64,000 bases of DNA. Source: Chitinibacter bivalviorum. Its GTDB lineage: Bacteria > Pseudomonadota > Gammaproteobacteria > Burkholderiales > Chitinibacteraceae. Made by a program: the position numbers and the translations under genes. Shown here piece by piece: positions 8,073 through 16,674 of the stretch (the first letter of the stretch is position 1; every line of letters starts with the position of its first letter). The stretch covers positions 1,798,001 to 1,862,000 of the forward strand of contig NZ_CP058627.1 of the NCBI RefSeq assembly GCF_013403565.1. The letters run 5' to 3'. Under the pieces are notes generated by a model, which was not told the DNA's origin, did not search any database, and was given only the letters and a program-made list of their open reading frames with translations.

Positions 8073-9224
8073 TCAGGTTTCGACTAGCCCTGCTTGCGCC
8101 TGCTCGACGCTCTGATGCGCCAGTGCGAGGTATTCTTTCGATTGCATTTCGGTCATGCGGCTGGCGGTACGGAAAAACTCACTGGCTTGCAGGCCGGAAA
8201 CGTAGACCTCTTCGACCGGCACATCGGCGGCAATGATCAGCTTAACCCGGTGGTCGTAAAACACATCGACCAGCCAGGTAAAGCGGCGCGCCAGATTGCT
8301 TTGCTCGGGTTTGAGTTTGGGTAGGCCCGATAAAAACACCGTGTGATATTCCTGCGCCAAGGCCAGATAATCAGCCTGACCGCGGCCATCGCCGCACAGT
8401 ACGGCAAAATCAAACCAGATCGCGCCCCCTGCGCGGCGGCGCGCTTTGACTTTTCGGCCTTCGATGGTGATATGCGGGTCTTCGTCGTGGGCGGTACTCA
8501 TTTTGGCAAATAGCTCGGCCATTTCGCGCTCGGTCTCGGGCGATTGCGGCTGCAAATAGGTGCGCGCGGCAGTGAGCGTGCGCAAGCGGAAATCTTGCCC
8601 TCCATCGACATTCAGCACATCCAGCTTGGCTTTGAGGAGCTCAATCGTTGGCAGGAAGTTGGCGCGTTGCAAGCCATTGGGATACAGGCCATCGGGTGGA
8701 TAATTAGAGGTCGTCACCAGCACGACATCACGGTTAAACAGTTGCTCCATTAGGCGGCCAAGTATCATCGCGTCGGCGATGTCGGAGACGTGAAACTCGT
8801 CAAAACACAATACGCGCACGGCTTTGGCCCATTTGTCGGCCACTTTGGCGAGCGGGTCATCACTGCCTTGCTGCGCGCGCAATTCGCGGTGCACTTCTTG
8901 TATAAAGTGGTGAAAATGCAGGCGCTTTTTACGTTTGTAGGGCAGCCCGGCGTAAAACGCATCCATCAGAAAGCTTTTGCCGCGCCCTACGCCACCCCAG
9001 AAATACAGGCCGCGTGGCAAATCTGGCGTCGGTAGCAGCGTTTTGCCGAATAAGCGATTGCGCTTTTGTTTAAATACCACCAGCAATTGCCACAAGGCTT
9101 CGAGCTTTTCAATTGCGGCCGCTTGTGATTCATCGGCAATAAAACCGGGTTGGCTAGCGAGCGATTGATACCAAGTCTGCGGGCTAACACCTGATTGGGG
9201 CGGGGCAATGACGTGCTGCGACAT
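8073..9224 (-). CDS. zapE: Cell division protein ZapE (AFG1-like ATPase)
   Basis: A 383-residue P-loop ATPase of the ZapE/AFG1 family. In E. coli, ZapE associates with the Z-ring and is needed for division under low oxygen or high temperature. Walker A is FWGGVGRGKSFLMD near residue 78, and Walker B is LCFDEFHVSDIADAMIL near residue 140. The sensor region is VLVTTSNYPPDGLYPNGLQR. Length is close to the E. coli protein (375). CGGA precedes the ATG at 9224; a TTG two codons earlier is possible. DUF1330 follows on the same strand. Confidence 0.95.
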   Translation of the reverse strand: MSQHVIAPPQSGVSPQTWYQSLASQPGFIADESQAAAIEKLEALWQLLVVFKQKRNRLFGKTLLPTPDLPRGLYFWGGVGRGKSFLMDAFYAGLPYKRKKRLHFHHFIQEVHRELRAQQGSDDPLAKVADKWAKAVRVLCFDEFHVSDIADAMILGRLMEQLFNRDVVLVTTSNYPPDGLYPNGLQRANFLPTIELLKAKLDVLNVDGGQDFRLRTLTAARTYLQPQSPETEREMAELFAKMSTAHDEDPHITIEGRKVKARRRAGGAIWFDFAVLCGDGRGQADYLALAQEYHTVFLSGLPKLKPEQSNLARRFTWLVDVFYDHRVKLIIAADVPVEEVYVSGLQASEFFRTASRMTEMQSKEYLALAHQSVEQAQAGLVET

Positions 9225-9272
9225 GGGCAATTCCGTGTATTTGATCGTGGCGATTATAAAGTCAAAAAGTAA

Positions 9273-9296
9273 AAAAGCCCCGAAATCGGGGCTTTT
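9273..9296 (-). terminator. Terminator of the peroxiredoxin gene
   Basis: A perfect 11-bp stem AAAAGCCCCGA-AA-TCGGGGCTTTT lies about 20 bases past the stop at 9317, with T runs on both sides. Confidence 0.85.
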
Positions 9297-9316
9297 CTTT
9301 GCAATTGCAGAGCAAA

Positions 9317-9922
9317 TTACAGTGCAGCTGCGTTTTCTGCCAAGTAGCTAGCCACGCCATCAGCGTCAGCTTTCATGCCTTTTTTACCTTTGTTCCAGCC
9401 AGCTGGGCAAACTTCGCCGTGCTCTTCGGTGAATTGCAATGCATCAACCACGCGCAACATTTCGTCGATATCACGACCCAATGGCAAGTTGTTGATCACT
9501 TGGTGTTGTACCACGCCTGATTTGTCGATCAGGAATGAGCCGCGCAATGCAACGCCAGCATCAGCCAATTCAACATCGTAGGCTTTGCAAATTTCGTGTT
9601 TAACGTCGGCCACCAAGGTGTAGCCCACTTGGCCAATGCCACCTTTTTCAACTGGGGTGTTGCGCCATGCAGCGTGGCTAAATTGGCTGTCGATCGACAC
9701 GCCGATGACTTCAACATTGCGTTTTTTGAATTCTTCCAGACGGTGATCAAATGCGATCAACTCAGATGGGCACACGAAAGTGAAATCGAGTGGGTAGAAG
9801 AAAATAACAGCGTATTTGCCAGCAGTAGCAGCTTTCAGATTGTAGCTATCTACGATCTCGCCAGAGCCCAATACAGCAGCAGCGGTGAAGTCAGGGGCTT
9901 GCTTTGCAACGAGTACAGCCAT
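9317..9922 (-). CDS. Typical 2-Cys peroxiredoxin (AhpC/Prx1 type)
   Basis: A 201-residue cytoplasmic thiol peroxidase that reduces hydrogen peroxide and organic peroxides. The peroxidatic cysteine lies in FYPLDFTFVCPSE near residue 53. The resolving cysteine is in EVCPAGW near residue 173, so this is a typical 2-Cys enzyme. GGIG and a C-terminal YLAENAAAL match peroxide-sensitive Prx1 types. AGGAG precedes the ATG. No ahpF is adjacent, so thioredoxin or another donor is likely to recycle it. It is divergent from the binding-protein gene at 10116 and ends in a strong terminator. Confidence 0.93.
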   Translation of the reverse strand: MAVLVAKQAPDFTAAAVLGSGEIVDSYNLKAATAGKYAVIFFYPLDFTFVCPSELIAFDHRLEEFKKRNVEVIGVSIDSQFSHAAWRNTPVEKGGIGQVGYTLVADVKHEICKAYDVELADAGVALRGSFLIDKSGVVQHQVINNLPLGRDIDEMLRVVDALQFTEEHGEVCPAGWNKGKKGMKADADGVASYLAENAAAL

Positions 9923-10115
9923 GTTAATACTCCTAGTGGGTGTGTTTAAACAAATGTGGCATCACTTTAGACATCGGGGCGAGGTGCGTCAAATCAAGAG
10001 TTTTCATCTAGCCAATAGGCAATTTCTATTTATACAACATTTAGGGAAAACACCGTTTGCCTTTTTCCTTACAAGTTGCCATGATGGTTAGGTTGCGATT
10101 TTTCGAGATACCGCC

Positions 10116-10997
10116 ATGCACATCTTTAAACAGCTTGCGCTATCCCTCACTGTGGGTCTAATTGCGATCAGTACCCCAGCCATGGCTGAGGACAAAGTGA
10201 TCACCATCTTAACGCAGCAAGATGTCTTTAATGACTATCAAAAATTCATCGGCCAGCGCGATCCATTATCCCTCACCCAATACGGTGGCCCAGCTTCGCG
10301 CCGCGATGTAGTGGAGCTGGTTTTGGTGCAACAAGCCCTCAAAGCCGGCGGCAATGAGCTGCCGATCAAGATCGTCAAAGTCGATAACACCAGTGACTCG
10401 TATAACCGCTACATTAAGGAAATCACCAGCGGCAGCGCGACGATGGGCGGCAACTCGGCTTGGCTCATTGATTTGAAGCCATTGGCGGATAAAGTACTGA
10501 TTAGCGAGCCCGTGATTCGCAATGGTGAATTCGAAGCGGGCCTCTACACCACCTCTGATAATGCTGAAGCGCGCTTATCGCGCACATTACCCGAGATTCA
10601 AAAGCTCACCGCCGTGGTGGCCGAGAGCTGGAAACCCGATGTGGCCACACTGGAAAGCCTTAAATTCAGTATTTTGCTCAAAACACATAGCTGGGATTCA
10701 ATGGTCGGCATGTTATTTAAAAAGCGTGCCGATGTGCTGCTCGCGCCTTTCCAGCCTACGCCTGATATGTCGATGGATGTGGGCGGCAAAAAGCTCGTAC
10801 CGATCCAGAATGTCAAAGTTGGCCTGCAAGGCAGCCGCCATTTCTTTGTGAGCAAAGTTGATCCAATGGGTGCCCAAGTGTCGAAGCAACTCAATGCCGG
10901 CTTGGAAAAACTACGGGAAAAAGGTCTGATCGATAAAGCCTATCGGGATGCCGGATTTTTTAACTCCGCCACCAAAAGTTGGAATCGTTTGAACTAA
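10116..10997 (+). CDS. Orphan periplasmic substrate-binding-like protein
   Basis: A 293-residue protein with a signal peptide (residues 1-24, cut after TPAMA) and a periplasmic binding-protein type 2-like body. Resemblance is to the amino-acid/SBP family 3 group: a lobe ending GLEKLREKGLIDKAYRDAGFF, a typical SBP_bac_3 C-terminus, and GLQGSRHFFVSK. No permease or ATPase gene is near, so it may act with a distant transporter, as a sensor, or in another periplasmic role. The ligand is unknown. It is monocistronic, divergent from the peroxiredoxin gene and followed by a bidirectional terminator. Confidence 0.75.
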   Translation: MHIFKQLALSLTVGLIAISTPAMAEDKVITILTQQDVFNDYQKFIGQRDPLSLTQYGGPASRRDVVELVLVQQALKAGGNELPIKIVKVDNTSDSYNRYIKEITSGSATMGGNSAWLIDLKPLADKVLISEPVIRNGEFEAGLYTTSDNAEARLSRTLPEIQKLTAVVAESWKPDVATLESLKFSILLKTHSWDSMVGMLFKKRADVLLAPFQPTPDMSMDVGGKKLVPIQNVKVGLQGSRHFFVSKVDPMGAQVSKQLNAGLEKLREKGLIDKAYRDAGFFNSATKSWNRLN

Positions 10998-11012
10998 ACC
11001 AAAGTGCCAAGC

Positions 11013-11048
11013 AAAAAAAACCGCCACAGGAAGGATGGCGGTTTTTTT
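11013..11048. terminator. Bidirectional terminator
   Basis: A stem ACCGCCA / TGGCGGT framed by A and T runs lies between the convergent genes ending at 10997 and 11065. Confidence 0.85.
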
Positions 11049-11064
11049 ATTTTGATTGAATTGC

Positions 11065-11655
11065 TTAGTGGCCTGAGCCGCCCAATGGCATCACGTCGCG
11101 GCCGTAGATTTCATTTAATACCTGAGCCATTGCCGCATAAATGGCCGATGCGCCGCAAATAATGCCTTCAACGCCAGCAATCTGCTTAATCGTGGCGCTG
11201 CCAGTGAAATCGCCTAAGGCCAGCAAAAAGAACAATACGGTGAGTGAGCCAAAAATAAATTGGGTGGCGAAATTCATTCTCAAAGTACCGATAAACAGGA
11301 AGGCAGTAAAAATACCCCATACCAGTAAGTACCAAGCCATGGCTGTTTCACTGGCTTTTGCAGCAATACCCATCTGAGGCATTACAATCAGCGCCACTAA
11401 GGTCAGCCAGAACATCCCATAAGACGTAAATGCGGTCATACCGAAGGTATTATTTTTCTTGGATTCCATGATCCCGGCAATGACTTGGGCAAGACCACCG
11501 TAGAAAATACCCATGGCTAAGATCATCGCGTTGAGCTCAAACAGGCCTGCATTATGCAAGTTGAGCAAAACGGTGGTCATACCAAAGCCCATCAGGCCTA
11601 GCGGTGCGGGGTTGGCGGATGTATCGGTGACTGTAATTTGAGATGCTTGGGACAT
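11065..11655 (-). CDS. Acetate uptake transporter, SatP/YaaH (GPR1/FUN34) family
   Basis: A 196-residue inner-membrane protein with six hydrophobic segments and the family signature [20 protein letters not shown] near the N-terminus. Members of this family (E. coli SatP, yeast Ato proteins) import acetate, succinate or related monocarboxylates with protons. The start at 11655 follows AAGGAAG at good spacing; the longer open frame has no ribosome site. It is a single gene convergent with the binding-protein gene. Confidence 0.92.
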   Translation of the reverse strand: MSQASQITVTDTSANPAPLGLMGFGMTTVLLNLHNAGLFELNAMILAMGIFYGGLAQVIAGIMESKKNNTFGMTAFTSYGMFWLTLVALIVMPQMGIAAKASETAMAWYLLVWGIFTAFLFIGTLRMNFATQFIFGSLTVLFFLLALGDFTGSATIKQIAGVEGIICGASAIYAAMAQVLNEIYGRDVMPLGGSGH

Positions 11656-11988
11656 TTCGCTTCCTTGCGAATTAAAATTTGCTCGCATTCTAACCCTTAC
11701 AGCTCGCTCCGTCCTTTGGGCATCATCAATGTTTCATATCAGAACGACATATTTTCTTGGTAATAATGCCGTATATCAAAATCCCCCTTAAAACCTGAAC
11801 CCAAATCCCGCACGCTCATTACATATGCCCTGTGCTTCTGCACGGCACAATCACAAGTGCTACCGACAGCGCCTATCAATTAGCAGCCTATGAAATATTT
11901 CCCTTTACGTCTTCAGTCAGTATTTCTTCTCATTCTGGCAACATCGATCGCTTAAGCTGACGTAACTGATTATTAATGAGCCGCACTG
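11656..11988. other. Intergenic region, 333 bp
   Basis: Divergent upstream region of the SatP-type gene (minus) and the hypothetical gene at 11989 (plus). It is AT-rich and should hold both promoters. I see no clear promoter pair, repeat, RNA or short gene with a convincing ribosome site. Confidence 0.5.
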
Positions 11989-12507
11989 ATGTCTATCCAT
12001 TCAAGTACCCTCAATCAGGTGTATTACAAGCTGCCACGGGGATTAAAGGCAATCCATACTCGCGATGATAGTAATGCCCTGAATGCCCAGCAGCGCCGCT
12101 TGTTGATCTTAATTGATGGGGAACGTACAGTTGCTGACCTCATGCAGATGTTGGGTACCGTTGAATTAATTGCATCACTGCAATTACTCAATGAACAAGG
12201 CTATATTGGGACAGAGCCGAGCAGATTAAGTGAACTATCTCTGACCCCAACCCCCGCCGCAGCCACCGAAACGACCCGTACGATTGACCCAGAGCGTATG
12301 GAAGCGGTCAAACAACTGATGTTGAGCAGTAGTCAGCAATGCTTAGGGCTAATGGCCAAGCCGCTGATTCGAGAAATCGAAGAAATTCGCTGTGAAAAAA
12401 CACTAAAAACCACGCTGGCGCGCTGGAATATGGCGCTGCGTGAGTCACGTACCGCAACACAACATGCTGATCAATTCTTGAAAGCGGCAAAAACCCTGCT
12501 GAGCTGA
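11989..12507 (+). CDS. Hypothetical protein with winged-helix-like N-terminus
   Basis: A 172-residue cytoplasmic protein. Residues 1-75 (NAQQRRLLILIDGERTVADL, then LIASLQLLNEQGYI) look like a small winged-helix module of the kind seen in some betaproteobacterial regulatory proteins. A Pro/Thr-rich linker about 88-103 leads to a helical C-terminal part (EIEEIRCEKTLKTTLARWNM). I cannot assign a family or function. The TraB/GumN gene starts 52 bases downstream on the same strand, so they may share a transcript. The start has only a weak ribosome site. Confidence 0.6.
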   Translation: MSIHSSTLNQVYYKLPRGLKAIHTRDDSNALNAQQRRLLILIDGERTVADLMQMLGTVELIASLQLLNEQGYIGTEPSRLSELSLTPTPAAATETTRTIDPERMEAVKQLMLSSSQQCLGLMAKPLIREIEEIRCEKTLKTTLARWNMALRESRTATQHADQFLKAAKTLLS

Positions 12508-12559
12508 GCGAGGCAAGATATACTGCCAATCTTTAGCATCTTGAATAAGGTTTGGCAGC

Positions 12560-13459
12560 ATGTTTGCACGTTTACGTCCTTTAGTGGTCCTGGCATTCAC
12601 CTCATGCTTAATGCTGATGGGGTGCTCCGCAAATTCTGAAAAGTCTTCCGCCAGTAATGCGGTGTTGTGGAAAATCGAAAAGTCAGGAGTTCCTGAATCT
12701 TGGCTATTTGGCACCGCCCATATCAGCGACTCGCGCGTTGCCAAATTCTCCCCTGCCGTTGAAGCTGCACTCAATCAATCAAAACACATCGGTACCGAGA
12801 TCAAAATCGACTTTGGCTCCATGATGGCCATGGGCAACGCCATGCTGACCAAAGAGCCAACGCTGCCTGCAAAATTAAGTGCAGAACAATATACCAAGCT
12901 ACTTCCCGAATTAGCTGCGCGTGAATACCCTGAAGTTGCAGCGGCAAAATTTAAACCTTGGGCTGCAGCCATGCTGCTGATGACCCCTGCGAAGGTCAAA
13001 GGTGAAATACCAATGGATATGCGCGTGATGAAACACGCCATGGAAAATGAAAAAGATTATTTCGGCGTTGAAACGGTTGATGAACAGCTGAGCTACTTCC
13101 AAAATATACCTGAAGCAAAACAAATTGTTCTGCTCAATGCCCTTATCAGTCAACAAGACAAATTGGCAAAATCCTACGAGCAATTGCTGAATGCCTACGT
13201 TAAGCAAGACCTAGATGCTTTACAAAAATTAGCTGAACAAGATGAAATTAGTTTGCCCGAGGCTGATCAAGCTTGGTTTAAGGAATGGCAAACTAAATTA
13301 ATCTCTGAGCGTAACCCAGTGATGGCCAAGCGCATCCAAGAACATTTACTCGAAGGAAATGCTTTCATTGCTATTGGGGCACTTCATTTACCTGGTAAAG
13401 ATGGCTTGATCGAACGCCTGCGCGCAGCTGGCTATACCGTAACGCCCGTATTGAAATAA
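12560..13459 (+). CDS. TraB/GumN family lipoprotein
   Basis: A 299-residue exported lipoprotein: hydrophobic signal ending in a lipobox (LMLMGC, Cys22), then the TraB/GumN domain. Family landmarks are WLFGTAHISDS at the start, EIPMDMRVMKHA centrally, the arginine-rich NPVMAKRIQEHL and the final FIAIGALHLPGKDGLIERL. The fold belongs to the Tiki/TraB superfamily, some of whose members are metalloproteases with GxxH and late GxxH motifs like the GTAH and GALH seen here. The substrate is unknown. AAGG precedes the ATG inside a short inverted repeat CTGCCAA/TTGGCAG (12523-12558), which could partly mask initiation. tas follows nine bases after the stop. Confidence 0.85.
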   Translation: MFARLRPLVVLAFTSCLMLMGCSANSEKSSASNAVLWKIEKSGVPESWLFGTAHISDSRVAKFSPAVEAALNQSKHIGTEIKIDFGSMMAMGNAMLTKEPTLPAKLSAEQYTKLLPELAAREYPEVAAAKFKPWAAAMLLMTPAKVKGEIPMDMRVMKHAMENEKDYFGVETVDEQLSYFQNIPEAKQIVLLNALISQQDKLAKSYEQLLNAYVKQDLDALQKLAEQDEISLPEADQAWFKEWQTKLISERNPVMAKRIQEHLLEGNAFIAIGALHLPGKDGLIERLRAAGYTVTPVLK

Positions 13460-13468
13460 GGACTCAAG

Positions 13469-14506
13469 ATGGAACTGCGTACATTGCATGGTACTGATTT
13501 ACAGGTATCCAAAATTTGTCTCGGCACCATGACATTTGGCGAGCAAAACAGCGAGTTGGAGGCACATCAGCAACTCGATTATGCGGTTGATCAAGGGATC
13601 AACTTCATTGATACCGCCGAAATGTACCCAGTTCCGGCAAAGGCCACGACACAAGGGCTGACCGAAGCGTATATTGGCACTTGGTTGGCTCGCCAAAAAC
13701 GCGACCAGCTAATCATCGCGAGTAAAGTAGCGGGCCCCAATCGCGGCATGGAATGGATGCGAGGCGGACCACAACTGACTAAAAGTCAGATTATTTCGGC
13801 GTGCGATGACAGCTTAAAACGACTGCAAACTGATTATTTGGACTTATACCAAATCCACTGGCCAGCGCGCCACGTTCCGATGTTTGGCCAGACGTATTAT
13901 GAACCCGAGCAAGAATATCCCAATGCACCGACGATTGAAGAGCAACTCGACGCCATGGCGCAGCTCGTTCAAGCAGGCAAGGTGCGCTATATCGGTGTTT
14001 CCAATGAAAGCGCATGGGGTGTTTCGGAATTTATCAAAGTTGCTGAGATCAACAACTTACCGCTAATTAAGACTATTCAAAACGTCTACAACTTAATCAA
14101 CCGAAATTACGATCACAATTTAAGTGAAGTCTGCCATCGAGAAAACATCAGCCTTTTGGCTTATAGCCCCTTGGCTTTTGGCCTGTTATCAGGGAAATAC
14201 CTCGATAACCCACAGGCTCTAGGTCGCATGACGCAATTTGCTAATTTTGGGGTACGCTACCTCAAACCACATGTACCACCAGCGATTGCGGCCTATCACC
14301 AACTCGCCCAGCAGCATGGTTTGAATACGGCACAAATGGCCCTCGCGTGGCTCTATAGCCGCTGGTATGTCGCAAGCACGATTATTGGTGCGACCAATAT
14401 GACGCAATTAGCACAAAATATCTCGTGCCATGATTTAGCGCTAACAGAAGAAGTAATTACCGGGATTGAAGAGATTCACCGCCGTTGCACTAGTCCTGCC
14501 CAGTAA
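13469..14506 (+). CDS. tas: NADP(H)-dependent aldo-keto reductase, Tas type
   Basis: A 345-residue TIM-barrel aldo-keto reductase very like E. coli Tas. Matching stretches are LGTMTFGEQNSE, DYAVDQGINFIDTAEMYPVP (Asp and Tyr of the catalytic tetrad), IIASKVAGP (Lys), LDLYQIHWP (His) and the cofactor loop ASTIIGATNMTQLAQNI. It reduces carbonyl substrates with NADPH in the cytoplasm; the natural substrate is not known. AAGGA lies seven bases upstream. It is probably co-transcribed with the TraB/GumN gene. A 49-bp repeat begins directly after the stop codon. Confidence 0.92.
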   Translation: MELRTLHGTDLQVSKICLGTMTFGEQNSELEAHQQLDYAVDQGINFIDTAEMYPVPAKATTQGLTEAYIGTWLARQKRDQLIIASKVAGPNRGMEWMRGGPQLTKSQIISACDDSLKRLQTDYLDLYQIHWPARHVPMFGQTYYEPEQEYPNAPTIEEQLDAMAQLVQAGKVRYIGVSNESAWGVSEFIKVAEINNLPLIKTIQNVYNLINRNYDHNLSEVCHRENISLLAYSPLAFGLLSGKYLDNPQALGRMTQFANFGVRYLKPHVPPAIAAYHQLAQQHGLNTAQMALAWLYSRWYVASTIIGATNMTQLAQNISCHDLALTEEVITGIEEIHRRCTSPAQ

Positions 14507-14507
14507 G

Positions 14508-14556
14508 GGGTATAGCCCTAAGATCTCGCATAAGTATTGATTTCACAGCAATACCC
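14508..14556 (+). repeat. 49-bp palindromic repeat, copy 2
   Basis: Runs from GGGTATAGC to GCAATACCC, beginning one base after the tas stop. One further G and C extend the ends symmetrically. It is in the 3' region between convergent tas and the ABC ATPase gene, whose own terminator lies at 14605. Confidence 0.8.
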
Positions 14557-14604
14557 CAGCAACACTCAAGATCTAACTCACGACAATCAGAATATATGGA
14601 CATA

Positions 14605-14630
14605 AAAAAACCCGCCGAAGCGGGTTTTTT
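14605..14630 (-). terminator. Terminator of the sugar ABC operon
   Basis: A perfect stem AAAAAACCCGC-CGAA-GCGGGTTTTTT lies 14 bases after the minus-strand stop at 14644. Confidence 0.9.
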
Positions 14631-14643
14631 TCTTTGTCTGAAA

Positions 14644-15750
14644 TTATTTTTTCAGACGTTTGAATGCCAGACCTTCAGCATCAAACAACATGCTGTGAGC
14701 TTCTGGGAATTTCACGCGAATTGCATCGCCGTATTTCAGACCAGTCATATTTGCAGGTAATTTCATGCAAATAATTTCGTTGATACCAGGGATTTCGATG
14801 TAAGCCAATACGATATCGCCCAAGTGTTCAGTCAAATCAACACGAGCTGGAATACCATCCGCATCACCATCAGCACACAATTCAATGTGTTCTGGACGAA
14901 TACCCAAGGTCACTTTGTCGCCGACTTTAGCGCGGCCAGCTTCTACTGAAGCGCGAACCGTGATGCCTTTTGGCAAGCGAACAACCGCAACACCTTGCTC
15001 AACGCCAACCAATTGAGCTTCAAACAGATTCATTTTTGGTGAACCCAAGAAGCTAGCTACGAACAAGTTAGATGGATTCTCGTACATTTCCAGCGGAGAA
15101 CCAACCTGCTGAATGATACCGGCATTGAACACAACGATACGGTCAGCCAGAGTCATCGCCTCTACCTGGTCGTGCGTTACGTACAGCATGGTAGTTTTCA
15201 ATTCTTGGTGCAGTTTTGACAACTCTACGCGCATATTTAAACGCAAAGCCGCATCCAAGTTAGACAATGGTTCGTCAAACAAGAATACTTTCGGGTTACG
15301 AACAATTGCACGACCAATCGCTACACGTTGACGCTGACCACCAGACAAAGCTTTTGGTTTACGTTCAAGCAAGTGAGTCATTTGCAAGATTTCAGCGGCT
15401 TTTTTAACGCGCTGATCAATCTCAGCTTTTGGTGTGCCAGACAATTTCAAGGCAAAAGCCATGTTGTCATACACGCTCATGTGTGGGTACAGAGCATATG
15501 ACTGGAATACCATCGCAATACCACGTTTAGAAGCGTGGATATCATTAGACAATGTGTCACCGATGTACAACTCACCCGCAGTGATGTCTTCCAAACCTGC
15601 AATCATACGCATCATGGTTGATTTACCACAACCAGATGGACCGACGAATACAACGAATTCGCCGTCTTTAATTTCAAGGTCTACACCTTTAATAACGCAT
15701 ACGTCTTTGGTGTAGTTCTTTTTAATATTTTTCAGTGTAACCGAAGCCAT
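14644..15750 (-). CDS. Sugar ABC transporter ATPase, UgpC/MsmK type
   Basis: A 368-residue ATPase of the CUT1 class that powers sugar import. The nucleotide-binding domain shows Walker A GPSGCGKST (near residue 37), Q-loop AMVFQSYALYPHMSV, signature LSGGQRQRVAIGRA, Walker B VFLFDEPLSNLD and the H-loop VTHDQ. The C-terminal 130 residues form the TOBE/OB regulatory domain (LGIRPEHIELC) typical of MalK, UgpC and MsmK. It is the last gene of a five-gene operon: two binding proteins, two permeases, ATPase. Such ATPases can serve several importers. Confidence 0.95.
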   Translation of the reverse strand: MASVTLKNIKKNYTKDVCVIKGVDLEIKDGEFVVFVGPSGCGKSTMMRMIAGLEDITAGELYIGDTLSNDIHASKRGIAMVFQSYALYPHMSVYDNMAFALKLSGTPKAEIDQRVKKAAEILQMTHLLERKPKALSGGQRQRVAIGRAIVRNPKVFLFDEPLSNLDAALRLNMRVELSKLHQELKTTMLYVTHDQVEAMTLADRIVVFNAGIIQQVGSPLEMYENPSNLFVASFLGSPKMNLFEAQLVGVEQGVAVVRLPKGITVRASVEAGRAKVGDKVTLGIRPEHIELCADGDADGIPARVDLTEHLGDIVLAYIEIPGINEIICMKLPANMTGLKYGDAIRVKFPEAHSMLFDAEGLAFKRLKK

Positions 15751-15810
15751 TTTTCGATTCCTTAGTGTCTTTTAGAAGCAGTCTGTGCCCAATGATTAAT
15801 TAACCAGCTC

Positions 15811-16653
15811 TTATTTCACTGCGCCATCAAGGCCAGAGATAAAGTAACGCTGCGTAAAGGCGAAGAAGATCAGAACTGGGATAATGGTCAATACAACTGC
15901 AGCCATCACCAAGCTGGTTGAAACAGCAAATGGACCAGTCAAGTCGTTAAACACACCCACTGCCAATGGCATTTTCTCGCGGGTAGACAAGATCAACTGA
16001 GGCCAAACGTAGTCATTCCAAGCATTTACCAAAGTAAAGATCGCCAGAGCAGCAATAGAAGGAGCTGTAACTGGTACCATCACACGCCACAAGATTTGTA
16101 ACTCAGTCGCGCCATCAACACGCGCGGCATCGATCAAATCTTGAGGAATCTGCTCAAACGCCTGCTTCATCAAAAAGATACCAAATGCGCCAGCCAAATT
16201 CGGCAAAATCGCACCAGTCAAGGTATCACCCAAGCCCAAATAACGAGTCATTGTAATGAAGTTAGGGATCATACCCACTTCCATTGGCAACATCATCGTA
16301 GCGATGATGGCAACGAAAATCAGGTTTTTACCAGGAAACTTCAGACGCGCCAGAGGATAACCTGCCAATACTGAAATAATAACTACACCAACAATCGTGC
16401 CAATTGACATCAATGTTGAGTTTTTCAGGTAAGTCATGAATGGGATTTCAGCAAATACGCGCTGGAACCACATCAGACCTGGGTCAGTCGGAATAAAGGA
16501 GCGTGGGAACAACCATGTATTAGATGGATCTTCCGACAAACCTACCGATACAGCCCACCAGAATGGGAAAATGGTGAAGATAGCAAACAACACCAACCCA
16601 GTGTATTGACCAAAGAGCTCAAGCGCTTTGGTAATTGTTTTACTTTTAGCCAT
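15811..16653 (-). CDS. Sugar ABC transporter permease, MalG type
   Basis: A 280-residue inner-membrane permease with six hydrophobic segments. The cytoplasmic EAA loop that docks with the ATPase is EQIPQDLIDAARVDGATELQ near residue 165, the standard EAAxxDGA form. It ends FISGLDGAVKG-like (ISGLDGAVK), characteristic of CUT1 MalG-type subunits. It pairs with the MalF-type subunit whose stop lies 21 bases upstream. Confidence 0.94.
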   Translation of the reverse strand: MAKSKTITKALELFGQYTGLVLFAIFTIFPFWWAVSVGLSEDPSNTWLFPRSFIPTDPGLMWFQRVFAEIPFMTYLKNSTLMSIGTIVGVVIISVLAGYPLARLKFPGKNLIFVAIIATMMLPMEVGMIPNFITMTRYLGLGDTLTGAILPNLAGAFGIFLMKQAFEQIPQDLIDAARVDGATELQILWRVMVPVTAPSIAALAIFTLVNAWNDYVWPQLILSTREKMPLAVGVFNDLTGPFAVSTSLVMAAVVLTIIPVLIFFAFTQRYFISGLDGAVK

Positions 16654-16674
16654 GATTATCTAGTCCTCGCTGTA

